Shown piece by piece: positions 21,868 to 29,679 of a DNA stretch of 64,000 nucleotides. The DNA is from Lachnospiraceae bacterium. GTDB taxonomy: Bacteria > Bacillota > Clostridia > Lachnospirales > Lachnospiraceae. The notes beneath the pieces were generated by a model. It had not been told where the DNA came from. It made no database searches and saw only the letters and a list, made by a program, of their open reading frames with translations. The stretch lies in contig CABJAB010000007.1 in the NCBI GenBank assembly GCA_902363445.1, forward strand, positions 1 through 64,000, in the 5' to 3' direction. Made by a program: the position numbers and the translations under genes. The first letter of the stretch is position 1. Each line of letters starts with the position of its first letter.

Positions 21868-22815
21868 ATGGCACGAGCAAAAAGAAGCGGCCTTGGTAAG
21901 GGTCTGGATTCTTTGATTCCAATGGGAATGGAGCTGGAGGATATCCAACGTCCGGCTCAGAAGAAAAATGTGCAGACGAGCGCAGGAAGCGAAACAGCCG
22001 CATCTTCTGATTCCGAAAACGAGAGACCGCAGACTTTTTTAAAGGTCAGTCAGATAGAGCCGAACCGTGAACAGCCGAGAAAGCAGTTTGATGAAGAATC
22101 ACTTTCAGAGCTGGCTGAATCCATAAAACAATACGGTGTTCTTCAGCCTCTTCTTGTACAGAAACGGGAAGACTATTATGAAATAATAGCAGGGGAACGG
22201 CGCTGGCGGGCCGCCAAACTGGCTAAGGTAAAAGAAGTTCCGGTAATCATAAAAGAGTATACCCCTCAGGAAATCATGGAAATCTCGCTGATTGAGAATA
22301 TTCAGAGAGAAGATTTAAACCCTATAGAGGAAGCGTCGGCGTACCAAAGGCTGATAGATGAATTTCATCTAAAACATGAAGAGATTGCTGTTCGGGTTTC
22401 CAAAAGCAGGACGGCGATAACCAATTCCATGCGTCTTTTGAAGCTGGATAAGAGGGTACAGCTCATGTTAGTTGAAGGGGAAATATCCAGCGGTCATGCG
22501 AGGACGTTACTTTCGTTGGAAGACAAAGAGATACAGTATAAAGTGGCGGAGAGGATCATCGAACACAAGCTGAGTGTAAGAGAAACTGAGAAATTAGTAA
22601 AATCCCTCCTGAACCCGAAGGACCCTAAAAAAACGGAGGAGGCAGATCCCGGACAAGATTTTATTTACAAAGATATTGAGAGTAAGATAAGGGAAATTCT
22701 GGGAACGAAGGTAAACATTAATAGAAAAGACGCAAATAGAGGAAGAATAGAGATAGAGTATTATTCCATGGAAGAGCTGGAACGGCTCATGGATTTGTTT
22801 GGAAATATGAAATAA
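21868..22815 (+). CDS. parB: Chromosome partition protein ParB (Spo0J)
   Basis: A 315-residue CTPase-type ParB that loads at parS and spreads. It has the N-terminal ParA-stimulating segment RAKRSGLGKGLDSLIP and the CTP-binding region with GERRWRAAKLAKVKEVPVI near residue 110. ENIQREDLNPIEEASAY follows, then an HTH near SKSRTAITNSMRLL and a C-terminal dimer domain. The frame is open from 21838, but the ATG at 21868 has AGAAAGGAA upstream and gives the standard start. The two perfect parS sites lie within 2.3 kb. Confidence 0.96.
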   Translation: MARAKRSGLGKGLDSLIPMGMELEDIQRPAQKKNVQTSAGSETAASSDSENERPQTFLKVSQIEPNREQPRKQFDEESLSELAESIKQYGVLQPLLVQKREDYYEIIAGERRWRAAKLAKVKEVPVIIKEYTPQEIMEISLIENIQREDLNPIEEASAYQRLIDEFHLKHEEIAVRVSKSRTAITNSMRLLKLDKRVQLMLVEGEISSGHARTLLSLEDKEIQYKVAERIIEHKLSVRETEKLVKSLLNPKDPKKTEEADPGQDFIYKDIESKIREILGTKVNINRKDANRGRIEIEYYSMEELERLMDLFGNMK

Positions 22816-22870
22816 TCAGAATCCATCAGGATTAAAAATATGGATGCGGCAGAAGCAGGAGGAAAGACGG

Positions 22871-23386
22871 ATGGAAAACAGCATATTGAATGATTTAGGC
22901 TTTGATCCGATTTTTATAATCATCGGGTTGGTGGTCCTGGTTGCAGTTCTGGCGGTTTTGGTGGTGGTACAGATTGTCAAGACATCAAAGCTGGCTAAAA
23001 AATATGACAGATTCATGCGGGGACGGGATGCAGAGTCCTTGGAGGAAATATTTGCCCAGGCTTTTGACGATCTCCGTATGCTGCAGGCAGAGGATAGAGC
23101 AAACAAGGATGCTTTAAAGGTTATCAATAAGGTATTGGTCAAATCATTCCATAAGACTGGACTGGTGAAATATGATGCTTTTCCCGGAATGGGAGGAAAA
23201 TCCAGCTTTGCTCTGGCGCTGATGTCTCAAAATAAAAGCGGTTATATTCTGAATGCGGTGCACAGCAGGGATTCATGCTATGTGTATGTGAAAGAAATCA
23301 TAAAAGGTGAGACCGACGCGCCTCTTGGAAGAGAAGAAGAAAAAGCGGTCAGAATCGCATTGGGACTGGAAAGGCCGGAGAATTGA
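22871..23386 (+). CDS. DUF4446 family membrane-anchored protein
   Basis: A 171-residue protein with one N-terminal membrane helix (about residues 15-38, FIIIGLVVLVAVLAVLVVVQ), then a coiled segment and a compact domain with VKYDAFPGMGGKSSFALALM. I recognise this as the DUF4446 family, often found after parB in Clostridia; its function is unknown. The ATG at 22871 is preferred over 22844 because AGGAGGA precedes it. It lies 55 bases after parB and is probably co-transcribed. Confidence 0.82.
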   Translation: MENSILNDLGFDPIFIIIGLVVLVAVLAVLVVVQIVKTSKLAKKYDRFMRGRDAESLEEIFAQAFDDLRMLQAEDRANKDALKVINKVLVKSFHKTGLVKYDAFPGMGGKSSFALALMSQNKSGYILNAVHSRDSCYVYVKEIIKGETDAPLGREEEKAVRIALGLERPEN

Positions 23387-23443
23387 CCGAAGGAAAGAGA
23401 AGAAGCAGATAACTTAAAAAACAGCAAATAGAGAAATAAGAAG

Positions 23444-23470
23444 AGGAACGCGGGGGGACGCGTTCCTTTT
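23444..23470 (+). terminator. Terminator after the parAB operon
   Basis: Stem GGAACGCG / CGCGTTCC with a G-rich loop, followed by TTTTTAT. It ends one base before the second composite repeat. Confidence 0.9.
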
Positions 23471-23471
23471 T

Positions 23472-24113
23472 ATATACCTCGCCGCACGAAGTGCGCCCGC
23501 CCGGAGGGCATGAATAAAGGGATGCCCTAGGGTATAATACAAAATACTTTTTGGAATCGTTTTTAATTAGTTCCGATTAAGCTCCAGTTAGTCACCGGCA
23601 GAAGTTCCGGACCGTCACGATTTCGGTTCGCTGGCGATGCAGGGACCGTTTTATCCCCGCTACGGCAGTACCACTCACATGTCGGCAGGAAATCTTTATG
23701 ATTTTCTGTCTCCTGTTCGCTCAGAAACGAAATCGGTATTTCCGTTTCTGCCTCCCTCCGCTTGGGGAACACCGGCCGCTGCCCTGCAGCGCTCACCTTT
23801 AGGCCGGCCCGAAATCTTTCTGCCGGCGCCCTGCCTGCCGCACCACGTTGGATGAATTTCATTTCTTAGATTCCAGAAAAGGATTGAATATCCACACGCC
23901 CGAGTGCCTTATGGCAGCGGGCTGCCGTGGACCGCCCCAATGACTTTCAAAACAAATAAGCGCTTATTTCGGTGCGGAAGAAAGAGCGAGAGGAACAATC
24001 CGATTCCATCGTTAGGTGAGCGCCGCAAAGGCGTTAGCAGGATCTTCCCGGCCATAAAGAGGCATAAATCGCATATCATGCGGATTTTTGTTGGAATCTG
24101 ACATGGAAAAATA
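23472..24113. repeat. Composite repeat, copy 2 (one unit plus core)
   Basis: One 64-bp unit (23472-23535, TATACC to GGGTATA, with the clean hairpin GGGCAT/ATGCCC) is joined to the same core as copy 1 (23536-24113). The two cores agree at most positions over about 560 bp and end together at GGAATCTGACATGGAAAAATA. Here the right arm of the terminal stem is degenerate and no inverted unit follows. The copy fills the space between the parAB terminator and the adhE promoter. Identical junctions in both copies show unit plus core is one element. Confidence 0.9.
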
Positions 24114-24207
24114 TCGATTTATCCATTTTGTACAATATACATAAAAATCCCATATAAAAAGTTCAAATTTTGTATAGCTAAAGAGAATAAAAATGTCTAT
24201 ATATGAA

Positions 24208-24236
24208 TTGACAAAACATTAACGAAAGGATATAAT
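24208..24236 (+). promoter_or_regulatory. adhE promoter
   Basis: TTGACA (24208-24213), 17-base spacer, TATAAT (24231-24236): a consensus promoter. The leader to the adhE ATG is about 87 bases. A weak Rex-like site (TTGACAAaacaTTAACGA, 24208-24225) overlaps the -35 region. Confidence 0.9.
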
Positions 24237-24245
24237 AATAGCAGA

Positions 24246-24263
24246 TTGTTAAGAACTTATCAA
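24246..24263. promoter_or_regulatory. Candidate Rex operator
   Basis: TTGTTAAgaacTTATCAA matches the 18-bp Rex consensus TTGTTAAnnnnTTAACAA with one mismatch. It sits at the predicted transcription start of adhE, a position suited to repression. Rex senses the NADH/NAD+ ratio and controls adhE in Clostridia, so the identification fits the target gene. Confidence 0.7.
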
Positions 24264-24329
24264 AAATAAAAGGTAAGGCAGAAACAGGAAACGGAACTCT
24301 CAAAAGGATTATCAGGAGGTAGGAAGGGA

Positions 24330-26957
24330 ATGGCAAAGACAGAGAAAGTAAAGCAGGACGCAGTGATCGACAATGTGGAGAAGCTTCTTGTAAAAATGAA
24401 AGAGATGAGAGAAGCTCAAAAAAAATTTGCTGCGTTCACCCAGGAGCAGGTAGACAAAATCTTTTATGAAGCCGCGATGGCAGCAAACCATCAAAGACTT
24501 CCTCTTGCGAAGATGGCGGTGGAAGAGACCGGCATGGGCGTAGTAGAGGATAAGGTAATAAAGAACCATTATGCGGCGGAGTATATTTACAACAAATATA
24601 AAAATGAAAAGACCTGCGGCGTCATTGAAGAAGATACGGCATTCGGATATAAGAGGATCGCAGAGCCGATCGGACTTATTGCAGCGGTTATTCCGACCAC
24701 AAATCCCACCTCCACGGCCATCTTTAAGACGTTGATCGCATTGAAGACAAGAAACGCCATTATCATTTCTCCTCATCCCCGTGCAAAGGCATGTACCATT
24801 GCCGCGGCAAAGGTGGTCCTGGAAGCGGCGGTCAAGGCCGGAGCGCCGGAAGGCATCATATCCTGGGTTGATGTTCCCTCACTGGAGCTGACCAACGAGG
24901 TCATGAAGGGGGCGGATATCATATTGGCGACTGGAGGCCCCGGTATGGTGAAGGCGGCATATTCCTCCGGAAAGCCTGCTCTGGGTGTCGGTCCCGGCAA
25001 CACACCAGCCATCATAGACGATACGGCGGATATCCGGATGGCGGTGAACTCTGTAATCCATTCCAAGACCTTTGACAACGGCATGATCTGTGCTTCAGAG
25101 CAGTCCGTGATCGTCCTGGAGAAAATTTACAGAGAAGTAAAGGCAGAATTTAAAAAGAGAAAATGCTATTTCCTGAATAAAGAGGAACTGGATAAGCTGC
25201 GCGGAATCATCCTCACGGAGGCCGGGACAGTGAATGCCAAAATCGTAGGGCAGCCGGCGCCGGTGATCGCACAGCTCGCCGGGATCGAAGTGCCCGCAGA
25301 TTCCAAGATTCTGATCGGAGAAGTGGAGTCTGTGGATATCACCGAGCCCTTCGCCCATGAAAAGCTGTCGCCTGTCCTGGCGATGTATAAGGCTTCAAGC
25401 TTTGACGACGCCGTGGCCAAGGCGGAAAGGCTGGTAGCGGACGGCGGTTATGGCCATACGTCGGTCCTCTATGTAAATACGGCTACAGAAGACGGAAAGG
25501 AAAAGATAGCGAAGCATCAGGCGGCCATGAAGACCTGCCGTATTCTGATAAATACTCCTTCATCGCAGGGAGGCATCGGCGATCTTTACAACTTCAGGCT
25601 GACGCCTTCCCTGACTCTGGGATGCGGTTCCTGGGGCGGCAATTCCGTATCGGAAAACGTAGGAGTAAAGCACTTGATCAACATTAAGACCGTTGCCGAG
25701 AGGAGAGAGAATATGCTTTGGCTGAGGACACCGGAAAAGATCTATTTCAAGAAGGGATGCATGCCGGTCGCATTGGATGAGCTCGGTACTGTCATGAATA
25801 AGAAGCGCGCGTTTATCGTGACCGATACCTTCCTCTATAAAAACGGTTATACGAAGCCAATCACCGATAAGCTGGATGAAATGGGTATTGTTTACACATG
25901 TTTCTATGATGTGGAACCTGATCCTAAGTTAAAGTGTGCGAAAGCCGGAGCTGAGATGATGAGGAGCTTCGAGCCGGATACCATTATTGCTCTGGGCGGC
26001 GGCTCTGCCATGGACGCGGCTAAGATCATGTGGGTGATGTATGAGCATCCGGAAGTGGATTTCATGGATATGGCCATGGATTTCATGGATATCCGAAAGA
26101 GAGTGTATACCTTCCCGAAAATGGGAGAGAAAGCATATTTCGTGGCGATTCCCACATCAGCCGGAACCGGTTCTGAGGTGACGCCGTTTGCGATCATTAC
26201 CGATGAGAAAACAGGGAAGAAGTGGCCGCTGGCAGATTATGAGCTGCTTCCCAACATGTCCATCGTAGATGCGGATAATATGATGAACATGCCGAAAGGA
26301 CTGACCAGTTCTTCAGGCATTGATGTCATGACCCACGCGCTGGAGGCTTATGTATCGGTAATGGCCTCTGACTACACCGACGGTCTGGCGTTAAAGGCCA
26401 TAAAGAATGTATTTGATTATCTGCCTCGTGCGTATGAACTTGGCGCCGCGGATGTGGAAGCAAGAGAAAAGATGGCGGATGCGTCCTGTATGGCGGGTTT
26501 AGCCTTTGCTAATGCCTTCCTGGGTGTAAACCATTCACTGGCCCATAAGCTGGGGGCGTTCCATCATATCCCTCACGGCATAGCCAATGCCCTGGTGCTG
26601 ACATACGTGATTCGTTTTAATGCGGAGGAGGCGCCTGTTAAGATGGGAACATTCCCCCAGTATAAGTATCCGCACGCATTTGACAGATACGTGGAAGCGG
26701 CCAGATTCGCGGGGATCACAGGGAAAGACGACCATGAGGTGTTTGAGAATTTCATAAAGGCCCTGGAGGACCTTAAGGAAAAAATCGGGATCAAGAAGAG
26801 CATTGCCGAATACGGCATCTCAGAAAAAGACTTTATGGAAACCTTGGATGTGATGGTAGAACAGGCCTTTGATGACCAGTGCACCGGAGCAAACCCGAGA
26901 TATCCGCTCATGAGTGAATTGAAAGAAATCTATCTGGACGCTTATTATGGAAGATAA
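24330..26957 (+). CDS. adhE: Bifunctional aldehyde-alcohol dehydrogenase AdhE
   Basis: An 875-residue fusion that converts acetyl-CoA to acetaldehyde to ethanol with two NADH, recycling NAD+ in fermentation. The N-terminal half is a CoA-acylating aldehyde dehydrogenase with the catalytic Cys in FDNGMICASEQSV near residue 254. The C-terminal half is an iron-dependent alcohol dehydrogenase with GGGSAMDAAK near residue 555 and metal ligands in NHSLAHKLGAFHHIPHG near residues 733-748. AGGAGG lies nine bases before the ATG. It is monocistronic, with its own promoter, Rex-like sites and terminator. Confidence 0.97.
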   Translation: MAKTEKVKQDAVIDNVEKLLVKMKEMREAQKKFAAFTQEQVDKIFYEAAMAANHQRLPLAKMAVEETGMGVVEDKVIKNHYAAEYIYNKYKNEKTCGVIEEDTAFGYKRIAEPIGLIAAVIPTTNPTSTAIFKTLIALKTRNAIIISPHPRAKACTIAAAKVVLEAAVKAGAPEGIISWVDVPSLELTNEVMKGADIILATGGPGMVKAAYSSGKPALGVGPGNTPAIIDDTADIRMAVNSVIHSKTFDNGMICASEQSVIVLEKIYREVKAEFKKRKCYFLNKEELDKLRGIILTEAGTVNAKIVGQPAPVIAQLAGIEVPADSKILIGEVESVDITEPFAHEKLSPVLAMYKASSFDDAVAKAERLVADGGYGHTSVLYVNTATEDGKEKIAKHQAAMKTCRILINTPSSQGGIGDLYNFRLTPSLTLGCGSWGGNSVSENVGVKHLINIKTVAERRENMLWLRTPEKIYFKKGCMPVALDELGTVMNKKRAFIVTDTFLYKNGYTKPITDKLDEMGIVYTCFYDVEPDPKLKCAKAGAEMMRSFEPDTIIALGGGSAMDAAKIMWVMYEHPEVDFMDMAMDFMDIRKRVYTFPKMGEKAYFVAIPTSAGTGSEVTPFAIITDEKTGKKWPLADYELLPNMSIVDADNMMNMPKGLTSSSGIDVMTHALEAYVSVMASDYTDGLALKAIKNVFDYLPRAYELGAADVEAREKMADASCMAGLAFANAFLGVNHSLAHKLGAFHHIPHGIANALVLTYVIRFNAEEAPVKMGTFPQYKYPHAFDRYVEAARFAGITGKDDHEVFENFIKALEDLKEKIGIKKSIAEYGISEKDFMETLDVMVEQAFDDQCTGANPRYPLMSELKEIYLDAYYGR

Positions 26958-27011
26958 AAATGATTTTTGCCGCAATGTGGCTTTTGCGGCCAGATAAATT
27001 GAGAAATAAAG

Positions 27012-27056
27012 GAACCGGCAGTCTGCGGAAACACAAGACTGCCGGTTCTTTTTTCT
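27012..27056 (+). terminator. adhE terminator
   Basis: Stem GAACCGGCAGTCT / GACTGCCGGTTC followed by a TTTTTT run, 55 bases after the adhE stop codon. Confidence 0.93.
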
Positions 27057-27097
27057 ATGGTTTTATATTCAATGCCTGCAGATTTTCTTAATAAATA

Positions 27098-27286
27098 TCA
27101 GGAAATCTTTTTTTCGTGGAGCTTTGTCTGTTTTTTTTTGACACCCTCATAATCCGGCTCACTTAAATCCAGCTCCTCTTTAAACGGAGAACAATTTTTC
27201 CTGATGAATTTATCAGCTCCGCCGGTGGCGAGGTATCCGACGACAAATACGAATAAAAACATTAAAATAACCGCGATAACTTGCAT
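27098..27286 (-). CDS. Small single-helix membrane protein, unknown
   Basis: A 62-residue protein, MQVIAVILMFLFVFVVGYLA, with one hydrophobic helix (residues 2-20) followed by a charged cytoplasmic-type tail rich in Lys and Glu. The ATG at 27284-27286 has GGGGGTGG upstream; a longer frame to 27328 lacks a good site. It is divergent from ktrB and shares the intergenic region that holds the TTAATAyAATCTT motifs, so it may belong to the potassium regulon. No family is recognised. Confidence 0.6.
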   Translation of the reverse strand: MQVIAVILMFLFVFVVGYLATGGADKFIRKNCSPFKEELDLSEPDYEGVKKKQTKLHEKKIS

Positions 27287-27360
27287 AGAGCCACCCCCTT
27301 GTTTATTTGAAAATAACATATTTAACATAAAGGTGGTATTATGGCTTGAAAAATCATGTA

Positions 27361-27403
27361 AAGATTATATTAAGATTTATCAGCCTTAATACAATCTTAA
27401 TAC
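27361..27403. promoter_or_regulatory. Candidate KdpE operators before ktrB
   Basis: The 13-mer TTAATAyAATCTT occurs twice, once on each strand: reverse at 27361-27373 (TTAATATAATCTT) and forward at 27386-27398 (TTAATACAATCTT). Both extend into direct repeats with an 11-bp period (AAGATT at 27361 and 27372; TTAATAC at 27386 and 27397), the spacing typical of OmpR/PhoB-family response regulators. The identical 13-mer lies before kdpD at 35141. A poor -10 (TATTTA, 27414) and no -35 suggest activator dependence. Confidence 0.6.
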
Positions 27404-27479
27404 TGCCGGGATTTATTTAATTCTTTCTTAAGCGTACTGCTTGTAGAATAGGCGGTAGACGATGGAAAGGGGCTTTACG

Positions 27480-28835
27480 ATGGAAAAGGTGTGGAAGCGG
27501 GTTCACCGCGCTTCGCCGATGAAAATAATCATAGCGGGGTACTTTTTTATTATACTTCTGGGAGCCGGCCTTCTTTGCCTGCCAATCTCCATAAAGGCAG
27601 GAGAAAGTCTTACTTCCTTCTCCGACGCGTTGTTTACCGCCACCTCGGCCACCTGTGTGACCGGGCTGGTGAGATTTGATACATATACCCACTGGTCGTT
27701 TTTCGGGCAGCTTGTCATCCTCCTTTTGATACAGGTAGGGGGAATCGGCTTTATGACCTTCGCCATATACGCCGTTTCCATGACGAAGAAAAAAATAGGG
27801 CTTACGACCAGAGTTATCATGCAGAATGCCATATCCGCTCCGCAGGTCGGCGGAATCGTGCGGATGACCCGTTTTATCCTGTTTGGAACCTTTTTGATAG
27901 AAGGAACGGGGGCCGTGCTTCTGAGCCTGTATTTCTGTCCGCGGCTGGGATTTTTCGAAGGCATATGGTATGGGATCTTTCACAGCATATCCGCCTTCTG
28001 CAATGCCGGATTTGACCTGATGGGCAGAAGAGAGCCGTTTTCTTCTTTGACGACAATTGGCGGAAACTGGTATGTGAACGGGATCATAATGCTTCTTATC
28101 ATCATTGGCGGGCTTGGTTTCTTCGTATGGAGGGATTTGGCGACCAACCATTTTTCTCTGAAGAAGCTCCGGCTTCACAGTAAACTTGTGCTCGTGGTCA
28201 CAGCCGGATTGATTTTTTTTGGAGCTCTGCTGCTGTTCATTTTTGAACAGGGCAATGCAGATTTTGTCCAGATGCCGTTTTCCCAAAAGGGCCTTTCTGC
28301 CTTATTCCAATCCGTGACGGCGAGAACGGCGGGATTTAACAGCATGGATTTGGCTAAAATGACGCAGTCCAGTCAGTTCCTGCTCATCTGCCTGATGCTG
28401 ATCGGAGGATCCACCGGATCCACGGCAGGCGGTGTCAAGACTACTACGCTGGCGGTATTTATGATAAGTATTGTATCCACCATGCGCCAGAAGAAAAACA
28501 TGGAAGTATTCGGAAGACGTCTGGATGATGGAGTCATCCGTTTGGCGACCTGCATTTTCAGCATGTATCTGATTCTTTCTTTGACGGTGGCAATGGCTGT
28601 GTCCTCGATGGAAGGAATGCCGCTTTTAACCGCTTTGTTTGAGAGCGCTTCCGCCGTGGGCACGGTAGGGCTGACATTGGGAGTGACAACGGGGCTTGGC
28701 ATGGTTTCCAAATGCCTGATCATGTTTTTGATGTTTGTAGGCAGAGTGGGGTCCGTCACAATCCTCGTGGCGCTGGCGTCGGAGAAAAACCGTACGGTAT
28801 CAAAGCTGCCTCTGGAAAAAATACAGGTTGGATAG
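27480..28835 (+). CDS. ktrB: Potassium transporter KtrB (TrkH family)
   Basis: The ion-conducting membrane subunit of a Ktr/Trk potassium uptake system, 451 residues. Four pore loops with the selectivity Gly are visible in order: TSATCVTGL, SISAFCNAGFDLM, SVTARTAGFNSMD and SASAVGTVGLTLG. The STGSTAGGVKTTT gating loop lies in the third repeat. The ATG at 27480 has AAAGGGG about seven bases upstream and is preferred to the ATG at 27462. The regulatory subunit gene ktrA follows after 19 bases, and the kdp genes lie downstream. Confidence 0.93.
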   Translation: MEKVWKRVHRASPMKIIIAGYFFIILLGAGLLCLPISIKAGESLTSFSDALFTATSATCVTGLVRFDTYTHWSFFGQLVILLLIQVGGIGFMTFAIYAVSMTKKKIGLTTRVIMQNAISAPQVGGIVRMTRFILFGTFLIEGTGAVLLSLYFCPRLGFFEGIWYGIFHSISAFCNAGFDLMGRREPFSSLTTIGGNWYVNGIIMLLIIIGGLGFFVWRDLATNHFSLKKLRLHSKLVLVVTAGLIFFGALLLFIFEQGNADFVQMPFSQKGLSALFQSVTARTAGFNSMDLAKMTQSSQFLLICLMLIGGSTGSTAGGVKTTTLAVFMISIVSTMRQKKNMEVFGRRLDDGVIRLATCIFSMYLILSLTVAMAVSSMEGMPLLTALFESASAVGTVGLTLGVTTGLGMVSKCLIMFLMFVGRVGSVTILVALASEKNRTVSKLPLEKIQVG

Positions 28836-28854
28836 AGAAATAGGGGGAATTTTC

Positions 28855-29499
28855 ATGAAAACAGTATTGGTCATCGGTTTGGGAAGATTTGGCCGCCATA
28901 TGGCACAGAAGCTTCTGGAAGAAGGAAATGATGTGCTGGCTGTGGAAAAAGATGAGGACAGGGCTGACAAAGCGGCGAGCATCCTGCGGGATATCCAGAT
29001 AGGGGACGCGACGGATGAGCAGTTTATCTCATCCATAGGCATCAATCATTTCGATATGTGCGTGGTAGCAGTCGGGGATAATTTTCAGAGCGCCCTGGAG
29101 ATTACAGTCCTTTTAAAGGATATGGGAGCGAAATTTATTTTGGCCCGCGCCAGCCGGGACGTGCACAGAAAACTGCTTTTACGGAACGGTGCGGACCATG
29201 TGGTATACGCGGAACGGGAAATGGCAGAACGCCTGGCCATTAAATACGGAGCAAAAAATATCTTTGATTACATAGAGCTTACGGAAGAAATCGGGATATT
29301 TGAGATAGCCGTTCCGGTATCCTGGTATGGGAAGAGCATCATAGAGAAATCGGTGCGTACCCGCTATCATATAAGCATCTTAGCGATAAAGAAAAAGGGG
29401 AAGATATATCCTCTTCCGCCCTCAGACCATCGTTTTTCCGGGGATGAGACCTTGATGGTGATGGGCTCTGAAAATGATCTGAGAGCTCTCATGAGATAG
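28855..29499 (+). CDS. ktrA: Potassium uptake regulatory subunit KtrA (RCK)
   Basis: A 214-residue cytosolic gating subunit that forms an octameric ring under KtrB. It has the N-terminal RCK Rossmann fold with VIGLGRFGRHMAQ (residues 5-17) and the acidic end of strand two in VEKDEDRAD. A C-terminal TrkA-C domain carries SENDLRALM at the end. In relatives the ring binds ATP/ADP and c-di-AMP. The ATG at 28855 is chosen because AGGGGG lies eight bases upstream; a TTG at 28828 overlaps ktrB and lacks a site. Confidence 0.93.
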   Translation: MKTVLVIGLGRFGRHMAQKLLEEGNDVLAVEKDEDRADKAASILRDIQIGDATDEQFISSIGINHFDMCVVAVGDNFQSALEITVLLKDMGAKFILARASRDVHRKLLLRNGADHVVYAEREMAERLAIKYGAKNIFDYIELTEEIGIFEIAVPVSWYGKSIIEKSVRTRYHISILAIKKKGKIYPLPPSDHRFSGDETLMVMGSENDLRALMR

Positions 29500-29530
29500 G
29501 GTGGAATAAATATATAGGAAATTGGAACTG

Positions 29531-29579
29531 GAAAGCATAAAGATTCCTTAATGGGATTTTTGTGCTTTCTTTATTTTTC
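29531..29579 (+). terminator. Terminator between ktrA and kdpA
   Basis: Stem GAAAGCAtAAA / TTTgTGCTTTC followed by TTTATTTTT. It separates the ktr and kdp transcripts. The 100 bases from 29580 to 29679 must hold any kdpA promoter, but no box of good quality is visible there, consistent with activator dependence. Confidence 0.8.
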
Positions 29580-29679
29580 GGAAAAGGGTCCTAATCCTAT
29601 TTTTATTTTGTTTGCGGTATGCTGTTTGCTGTAAAGCCGGATTTGCGAAAGCAGACAGACATTAGGAGAGGTGAAAAAG

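Noticed and set aside
24054..24207. CRISPR array suspected from repeat periodicity in this part of the window
   Set aside because: The repeats here are long adjoining units without spacers; no cas gene or repeat-spacer pattern is present anywhere in the window.
29500..29679. Possible c-di-AMP (ydaO-type) riboswitch before kdpA
   Set aside because: Such switches control potassium genes in Firmicutes, but the gap after the terminator is only about 100 bases and lacks the conserved ydaO core.
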